The position numbers and the translations under genes are program-made. From Haemophilus parahaemolyticus (lineage in GTDB: Bacteria > Pseudomonadota > Gammaproteobacteria > Enterobacterales > Pasteurellaceae), in NCBI RefSeq assembly GCF_018373095.1, contig NZ_JAHAHT010000057.1, positions 1 to 11,021 on the forward strand: a stretch of 11,021 nucleotides of DNA. The letters are read 5' to 3'. Below the pieces are notes generated by a model. That model saw only the letters and a program-made list of their open reading frames with translations. It was not told the DNA's origin and searched no databases. Within the stretch, counting starts at the first letter, position 1. The number at the start of each line of letters is the position of its first letter. Positions 6,976 to 11,021 of the stretch are shown here, piece by piece.

Positions 6976-7806
6976 TTAGCATATAGGGCAAAACAACGTC
7001 CAGATCGGCTTACACTCTTGCGGAAGAATCAATCCTCTGCCTAATTCAATCCAGCCCGTTGGATAATGAAAATCTGAACCGCCAGAGGCATACAAATCAA
7101 ACTCTTTCGCCCATCGGGTAATCAATTGACGTTGGTCGGGGGTTTGTCCGCAACCTGCCACCTCAATCCCATCACCGCCCGCTAGTTTGAAATCTTCAAT
7201 CAAACGACGAATCCAACGCCCTGTCATTTTGTAGCGAAGAGGATGAGCGATTGAAACCACGCCACCTGCTTGGTGAACTGTTTTAATAGCTTCTTGCATC
7301 TCACACCACATTGGTTTCACATAAGCGGGTTTGCCTTGCCCCAAATATTTTTTGAATGCGTGTTCGATATTTCGCACATACTCTTGCTCAAGCAAAAAAC
7401 GCCCATAATGGGCACGGGTCACTTCCCCGCTGGATAATTTTTTTGCTCCTTCATAGGCATCTGGAATACCGACCTTTGCAAGTTTTTCACCAATTTCGAC
7501 CGCTCGTTGTTCACGCAATGCCGCTTGATTATCCAATAATGCGACCAATGCAGGGTGCGTTTCATCTACATTGAGTGCTGCAAGATGAATGCTCTTCTCT
7601 TGCCAAACAATCGAAATTTCCACGCCACTGATAAAATAAATCGGCTGATTTTGAGCAGCTTGCTTTGCCTCAGCAATACCCGCTACGGTGTCATGGTCAG
7701 TTAAGGCAAGCATTTCCACACCTTGTTCAACGGCTCGATTGACTAATTCCGTTGGGGTTAATAAACCATCTGAAGCGGTGCTGTGTGAGTGTAAATCGTA
7801 TTTCAT
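6976..7806 (-). CDS. rnm: RNase AM / PHP-domain exonuclease Rnm (YciV)
   Basis: PHP-family metal-dependent nuclease; the E. coli homologue matures the 5' ends of ribosomal RNAs and also removes nucleotides from short oligonucleotides. The frame is open to a TTG at 7989, but homology begins at MKYDLHSHSTASDG, so I start at the ATG at 7806, preceded by GGAG at 8 nt; this gives 276 residues (E. coli 293). Metal-binding motifs are DLHSH (D4, H6, H8), LTDHDT (D37, H38, D39), E63 in SGVEIS, H74, the IAHPLRY histidine and the GSDFH Asp-His pair near the C-terminus. PAYVKPMWC and WIELGRGL are also family hallmarks. It is preceded by a terminated leader or small RNA and a tandem repeat, and followed by its own terminator. 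Confidence 0.93.
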   Translation of the reverse strand: MKYDLHSHSTASDGLLTPTELVNRAVEQGVEMLALTDHDTVAGIAEAKQAAQNQPIYFISGVEISIVWQEKSIHLAALNVDETHPALVALLDNQAALREQRAVEIGEKLAKVGIPDAYEGAKKLSSGEVTRAHYGRFLLEQEYVRNIEHAFKKYLGQGKPAYVKPMWCEMQEAIKTVHQAGGVVSIAHPLRYKMTGRWIRRLIEDFKLAGGDGIEVAGCGQTPDQRQLITRWAKEFDLYASGGSDFHYPTGWIELGRGLILPQECKPIWTLFCPIC

Positions 7807-7823
7807 TAAATCAGCTCCACTAT

Positions 7824-7863
7824 TTTGAATAAAGTTTGATAGGTTTGAAGAAAGTTTGATAGG
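7824..7863. repeat. Two tandem 20-bp direct repeats ahead of rnm
   Basis: TTTGAATAAAGTTTGATAGG (7824-7843) is followed at once by a second copy (7844-7863) that differs at one base (G for T at position 7). The array ends 17 bp before the rnm start codon, close to its ribosome site. It could be an operator with two sites or a slippage duplication. No regulator is recognised. Confidence 0.8.
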
Positions 7864-7892
7864 TTTTGGATAACATAAAATTATGTAATGAT

Positions 7893-7917
7893 AAAAAAAG
7901 CCCCTTGCAAAGGGGCT
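7893..7917 (-). terminator. Strong intrinsic terminator upstream of rnm
   Basis: On the minus strand AGCCCCTT-TGC-AAGGGGCT forms an 8-bp GC-rich stem with a 3-nt loop, followed by a run of seven T including the stem's last pair. It stands between a promoter at 7978-8006 and the rnm start, with no open reading frame that it would end. Confidence 0.88.
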
Positions 7918-7972
7918 ACTCGGAAAGCAAATTATGAAATAGGTTGTTGAACACAACTCTAGTTTTTGTTGC
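7893..7972 (-). ncRNA. Candidate small RNA or attenuated leader of rnm
   Basis: A predicted transcript of about 80 nt runs from the promoter at 7978-8006 (start near 7972) to the strong terminator ending at 7893. It contains no ATG. Inside is a GTTGT-gttca-ACAAC hairpin, then an unpaired stretch (CTATTTCATAATTTGC) before the terminator. It may be a free small RNA, or a leader whose terminator is sometimes read through into rnm 87 nt downstream. I do not recognise a known RNA family. Confidence 0.45.
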
Positions 7973-7977
7973 TTGCA

Positions 7978-8006
7978 AAGATACGCCAAAATTTTTGCTT
8001 TTTCAA
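7978..8006 (-). promoter_or_regulatory. Predicted sigma-70 promoter ahead of the rnm leader
   Basis: Minus strand -35 TTGAAA (8006-8001), a 17-nt spacer and -10 TATCTT (7983-7978). It lies about 95 nt downstream of the nlpC stop codon and would initiate near 7972. Confidence 0.6.
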
Positions 8007-8045
8007 ACGCATTTTACAAAAACAGAAAACCAATGTTTAAATTTG

Positions 8046-8086
8046 TGATCGAGTTCAAATTTTTATCTTTGACGCGATCATTTTTT
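8046..8086 (+). terminator. Nested AT-rich hairpin followed by T6 (plus-strand orientation)
   Basis: TGATCG (8046) pairs with CGATCA (8080), and inside them TCAAA pairs with TTTGA around an 8-nt loop; TTTTTT follows on the plus strand. It sits just past the nlpC stop codon but faces the wrong way to be a standard nlpC terminator, and no plus-strand gene is seen before it. It could be a chance structure or an nlpC 3' hairpin. Confidence 0.3.
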
Positions 8087-8100
8087 AGTCAAATTAAACA

Positions 8101-8613
8101 CTATAAACGGCGAGCTTGCCAATAAGCTTTCGTCCAAAATGGCGTATTCATACTAGAATAGATAACCCCACCTTTAGTCGAAGCGTGTAAAAATTGCCCG
8201 TTTTTTACATAGACTCCAACATGCTTACCATTCGGCCCTCGCCCCGTATTGAAGAAAACCAAATCGCCCGTTCTGATTTCGTGTTTCTCAATTTTTCTGC
8301 CAACTTTAGCTTGATCAACCGTCATTCTTGGCAAATTAATACCAAACAGATCTCTAAAAGTAATCTGCATAAACCCAGAGCAATCTACTCCACTATGAGA
8401 ATTTCCGCCTAGCTTATAACGCGTATTTTTCCAATCTTGTTGATGCTCGCTTAAATTCGCAATCACCATAATCGGATCGCCTAAACTGGTTTTGTTTGTA
8501 CGATAGATTTTAGCTTGAGAATCAGATGATGGGCCTGAAGAACAAGCGGTCAAAATGACAGCCAAACTTGCCATCATCACTTTGGGTAAATGTTTTCTTA
8601 AAAATGCTTTCAT
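8101..8613 (-). CDS. nlpC: NlpC/P60-family lipoprotein endopeptidase NlpC
   Basis: Predicted envelope lipoprotein with an NlpC/P60 cysteine peptidase domain, a family that cleaves peptidoglycan stem peptides. The frame is open to a TTG at 8625, but GGGAGGAG directly precedes the ATG at 8613, giving 170 residues. The signal peptide ends in a lipobox L-T-A-C with lipidated Cys24; the following residues SSG do not include the Asp inner-membrane retention signal at +2. The catalytic residues are Cys78 (VDCSGF), His131 (KHVGVY) and His143 (FLHAST). The segments LGDPIMVIANL, RTGDLVFFNTG and the C-terminal YWQARRL match E. coli NlpC better than Spr/MepS. It follows ihfA, as in E. coli, but without btuCED between them. 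Confidence 0.93.
   Translation of the reverse strand: MKAFLRKHLPKVMMASLAVILTACSSGPSSDSQAKIYRTNKTSLGDPIMVIANLSEHQQDWKNTRYKLGGNSHSGVDCSGFMQITFRDLFGINLPRMTVDQAKVGRKIEKHEIRTGDLVFFNTGRGPNGKHVGVYVKNGQFLHASTKGGVIYSSMNTPFWTKAYWQARRL
8542..8552 (+). repeat. Apl-type uptake signal sequence, full 11-nt match, inside the nlpC lipobox
   Basis: ACAAGCGGTCA, an exact copy of the extended Apl-type uptake signal. Read on the minus strand in the nlpC frame it encodes the lipobox residues T-A-C, so the DNA-uptake motif and the lipoprotein processing signal coincide. Confidence 0.8.
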
Positions 8614-8626
8614 CGCTCCTCCCAAT

Positions 8627-8657
8627 AAAGTGCCGAAAGCAAACGTTTAGGCACTTT
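8627..8657 (-). terminator. Hairpin between ihfA and nlpC
   Basis: AAAGTGCC and GGCACTTT form an 8-bp stem with a 15-nt loop that holds a small AAACGTTT palindrome. Only TTTATT follows on the minus strand and the nlpC ribosome site begins within 10 nt, so it may be a leaky terminator or a processing signal adjusting nlpC expression rather than a full stop. Confidence 0.5.
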
Positions 8658-8671
8658 TTGGTTTTGCTCTC

Positions 8672-8965
8672 TTATTTACTCTTTCTTGCTGAACTTACAC
8701 GATCACGCATTTTTTGCCCTACTTTGAAAACCACCACACGGCGAGCAGAAATCGTAACACTTTCACCCGTTTTCGGGTTGCGACCTGGGCGTGCTTTTTT
8801 CTCACGTAAGGTAAAATTACCAAAACCAGATAATTTTACTTCTTCGCCTGAAGCTAGCGTTTTTCTAATTTCGTCAAAAAATTGATCAATAAATAATTTT
8901 GCGGATTGTTTGTCAAATCCTTTTGCAATTAATGCTTCTGCAAGTTCAACTTTAGTAAGAGCCAT
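8672..8965 (-). CDS. ihfA: Integration host factor subunit alpha
   Basis: DNA-bending nucleoid protein that forms a heterodimer with IhfB and acts in recombination, replication and transcription. At 97 residues it has the usual length. It starts MALTKVELAEALIAKGFDK as IhfA proteins do, shows EEVKLSGFGNF (41-51), and the DNA-intercalating arm RPGRNPKTGE with its key proline at 64; FKVGQKMRDRV near the C-terminus is also typical. These features favour the alpha subunit over IhfB or HU. The start ATG at 8965 follows AAGGA. It begins 18 nt after pheT ends, an order shared with E. coli, where ihfA is transcribed partly from within or upstream of pheT. Confidence 0.96.
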   Translation of the reverse strand: MALTKVELAEALIAKGFDKQSAKLFIDQFFDEIRKTLASGEEVKLSGFGNFTLREKKARPGRNPKTGESVTISARRVVVFKVGQKMRDRVSSARKSK

Positions 8966-8983
8966 AGAATATCCTTTTACGAA

Positions 8984-11021
8984 TTAGTCACGAAGCACCG
9001 CATTAAAGCGTTCTGCAAGTGCTACTAACACAGTTTGCATTACCGCATTAATTTCGTCTTCTTCTAAGGTTTTTTCGGTATCTTGAATCGTTAAGCTAAT
9101 CGCTAAACTTTTCTTACCTTCGGCAAGATTTGTACCTTGGTAAACGTCAAATAAATTTACGCTAACCAATTTTTCCCCACCTGCTTTACGGCAAGTTTCA
9201 AGCACTTCACCCGCTGCAACAGTTTCATCAACGACTACCGCAATATCTCGATTATTCGCAGGGAATTTAGAAATCTCTTTCGCTGCTGGCACAGGACGTT
9301 CTGAAATCGCTGAAGCTAATAATTCAAACACCACTGGCTTGCCCTTAATACCGAGTTTTTGCACGATTGAAGGGTGAACCGTACCAATAAAGCCGATTTC
9401 TTTACCATCAAGCATAATTGCCGCAGATTGTCCTGGGTGTAAAGCTGGGAACGGTTTTGCCACAAATTGCAGATCTTGACGTATTGCTGTTAAAGAAAGC
9501 ACGCGTTCTAAATCGCCTTTTAAGTCGAAGAAATCTACCGCTTCAGCTTTATTTTCCCAATGGGTTGCACGTTTATCACCCACGATAGCCGCTGCAAATA
9601 CAGGCTCTTGGCGTACGCCTAATTCTGCATTTGCATCAGGAATAAAACGTAGTCCTGCTTCAAAAATACGCACGCGGTTTTGTTGGCGATTTTGGTTATA
9701 CACGATGGTTTCCAACAAGCCCGTTAAGAGCGACACTCGCATTGCCGACATTTCGCTCGAAATTGGGTTCGGCAGCATTAACGCTTCTTGGTCTGGATGT
9801 AAAAGCTGTTGGATTTTCGGATCAACGAAGCTATAAGTAATCACCTCTTGATAATCGCTATCTACTAACGCCGTACGCACACGAATGGCCTCCAATAATT
9901 TCTCTGGCGTGCCTTTCATTTTAAGGTGTGCCAATGGCGAATTGTTTGGAATGCTGTTGTAGCCATAAATACGTGCCACTTCTTCGATTAAATCTTCTTC
10001 AATTTCAATATCAAAACGCCAGCTTGGTGCAACCGCTGTCCAAGTGTCATTTTCAAAGGTAACCTTTAAGCCTAAACGAGTAAGAATATCGGTTACGATT
10101 TCATCTTCGATATGGTGTCCGATCACCGAATCTAATTTGCTACGGCGTAAGCTCACAGTTTGGCGAGTTGGTAAATATTCTTTTGCAACCGCTTCTACAA
10201 TTTCGCCCGCTTCACCGCCACAAATTTCTAATAATAATGCCGTAGCACGTTCCATTGCTTGGCGAGTTAATTCAGGATCGACACCACGCTCAAAACGGTG
10301 TGAAGCATCAGTGTGTAAGCCGTATAGACGTGCACGTCCCGTAATCGCAAGTGGTGCAAAGAATGCGGCTTCTAATACCACATCTTTGGTTTCTTCATTC
10401 ACGCCACTGGCTTTACCACCAAAAATCCCTGCCATTGCTAATGCACCTTTGCTATCCGCAATGACAAGCGTATTCGGCTGTAATTTTGCCGTTGTGCCGT
10501 CTAACAACACTAATTCTTCGTCTGCTTTCGCCATACGTACTTGAATTGCACCATTAATTTTATCCGCATCAAACGCGTGCATTGGCTGACCTAACTCAAG
10601 CAAGCTCAAGTTTGTGATGTCCACGATTGGATCGATAGAACGAATACCACAACGGCGTAATTTTTCCTGTAACCATAATGGCGATGTCGCCTTCACGTTC
10701 ACATTTTTTACCACACGAGCTAAATAACGTGGGCAAGCCTCTGGGGCTTGTAATTCAACGGCAACTTTATCAGCAATGCTTGCAGGAACTGGAGAAATCG
10801 CTGGTGCTTTTACTGCTGCACGGTTAATTACGCCCACTTCACGTGCAATACCTGCAATGCTTAAGCAGTCTGCTCGGTTTGGGGTTAAGCTAATTTCGAC
10901 TGCCACATCGTTTAAGTTTAAGTATTCACGGAAATCTGTGCCGATTGGTGCATCAGCAGGAAGCTCAATAATACCACTATGATCTTCTTTAATGCCTAAT
11001 TCAGAGAATGAGCAAAGCATA
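8984..11021 (-). CDS. pheT: Phenylalanyl-tRNA synthetase beta subunit, 5' end outside window
   Basis: Beta subunit of the (alpha-beta)2 enzyme that charges tRNA-Phe; it carries the editing site and tRNA-binding domains. The visible part is 678 residues, starting at the equivalent of about E. coli residue 118 (GMLCSFSELGI-DHSGIIELP), of some 795 in total, so the N-terminal tRNA-binding domain lies beyond the window edge. The ATG at 11020 is internal, not a start. In order are the B3/B4 editing region (APEACPRYLARVVK, LELGQPMHAFD, HTDASHRFERGVDP), the B5 domain (RRSKLDSVIGHHIEDEIVTD), the catalytic-like core (YQEVITYSFVDPK, NQNRQQNRVRIFE, ALHPGQSAAI) and the C-terminal FDX-ACB anticodon-binding domain (ISKFPANNRDIAVVV to the end). 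It is intact to its stop codon; pheS should lie upstream. Confidence 0.97.
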   Translation of the reverse strand, partial: MLCSFSELGIKEDHSGIIELPADAPIGTDFREYLNLNDVAVEISLTPNRADCLSIAGIAREVGVINRAAVKAPAISPVPASIADKVAVELQAPEACPRYLARVVKNVNVKATSPLWLQEKLRRCGIRSIDPIVDITNLSLLELGQPMHAFDADKINGAIQVRMAKADEELVLLDGTTAKLQPNTLVIADSKGALAMAGIFGGKASGVNEETKDVVLEAAFFAPLAITGRARLYGLHTDASHRFERGVDPELTRQAMERATALLLEICGGEAGEIVEAVAKEYLPTRQTVSLRRSKLDSVIGHHIEDEIVTDILTRLGLKVTFENDTWTAVAPSWRFDIEIEEDLIEEVARIYGYNSIPNNSPLAHLKMKGTPEKLLEAIRVRTALVDSDYQEVITYSFVDPKIQQLLHPDQEALMLPNPISSEMSAMRVSLLTGLLETIVYNQNRQQNRVRIFEAGLRFIPDANAELGVRQEPVFAAAIVGDKRATHWENKAEAVDFFDLKGDLERVLSLTAIRQDLQFVAKPFPALHPGQSAAIMLDGKEIGFIGTVHPSIVQKLGIKGKPVVFELLASAISERPVPAAKEISKFPANNRDIAVVVDETVAAGEVLETCRKAGGEKLVSVNLFDVYQGTNLAEGKKSLAISLTIQDTEKTLEEDEINAVMQTVLVALAERFNAVLRD

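Noticed and set aside
7919..7957. Possible 12-codon leader peptide (GTG start, ending TAG at the terminator) in the rnm leader
   Set aside because: Non-ATG start, no convincing ribosome site, and no run of codons for one amino acid that would mark an attenuator; I cannot support it.
7893..7972. Candidate small RNA as GcvB
   Set aside because: It contains a GTTGTGTT stretch reminiscent of the GcvB R1 region, but the length, structure and genomic neighbourhood do not fit GcvB.
7807..7989. N-terminal 61-residue extension of the rnm reading frame beginning at a TTG
   Set aside because: It overlaps a predicted promoter, a strong terminator and a tandem repeat, has no family similarity, and the ATG at 7806 with GGAG starts exactly where the PHP motif begins.
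1..11021. Novel defence system, phage island or mobile element
   Set aside because: All complete genes are recognisable housekeeping or transport genes; no transposase, integrase, toxin-antitoxin pair, CRISPR repeat or nuclease-helicase defence cassette was seen.

Overview
The window looks like chromosomal DNA of a Pasteurellaceae bacterium, probably from the Actinobacillus/Mannheimia/[Haemophilus] ducreyi side of the family. The proteins are close relatives of Enterobacterales/Pasteurellaceae housekeeping proteins. The DNA also carries three exact copies of the 9-nt core ACAAGCGGT of the Apl-type uptake signal sequence (2960-2968, 4884-4892, 8542-8550), plus one copy with a single mismatch at 853. 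All recognised genes lie on the minus strand, so transcription runs from high to low coordinates.

Layout in transcription order: (1) pheT (5' end off the window), ihfA and nlpC, the same gene order as in E. coli except that btuC-btuE-btuD, which lie between ihfA and nlpC there, are absent. (2) A 294-base gap with a good sigma-70-like promoter feeding a roughly 80-nt transcript that ends at a strong intrinsic terminator, followed by two tandem 20-bp repeats and then rnm (yciV, PHP-family RNase AM), which ends at its own terminator. (3) A two-gene ABC importer operon (permease, then ATPase) of the TrpXYZ-like family, without a substrate-binding gene. Its promoter overlaps an 18-nt palindrome matching the TrpR operator consensus at 15 of 18 positions, which points to tryptophan or a related aromatic compound as substrate. 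(4) yoaA, a DinG-like Fe-S helicase. (5) A yohJ-yohK (CidA/LrgA-CidB/LrgB family) pair. (6) nrdR, repressor of ribonucleotide reductase genes, with a canonical promoter, followed after 18 nt by pepP.

The low-coordinate end is anomalous. pepP stops about 55-60 residues early, losing its last metal ligand. The adjoining 96 bases are AT-rich (28 of 96 are G or C) and read in another frame as the C-terminal coiled coil of an ABC-F ATPase, with a Firmicutes-like look. This is either a chimeric assembly end or a real rearrangement.

Most of the window is ordinary housekeeping DNA. The points worth following are the TrpR-like operator on the orphan transporter, the short terminated transcript and repeats ahead of rnm, and the pepP/ABC-F junction. 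I found no CRISPR array, insertion sequence, tRNA, rRNA, phage gene or defence system.
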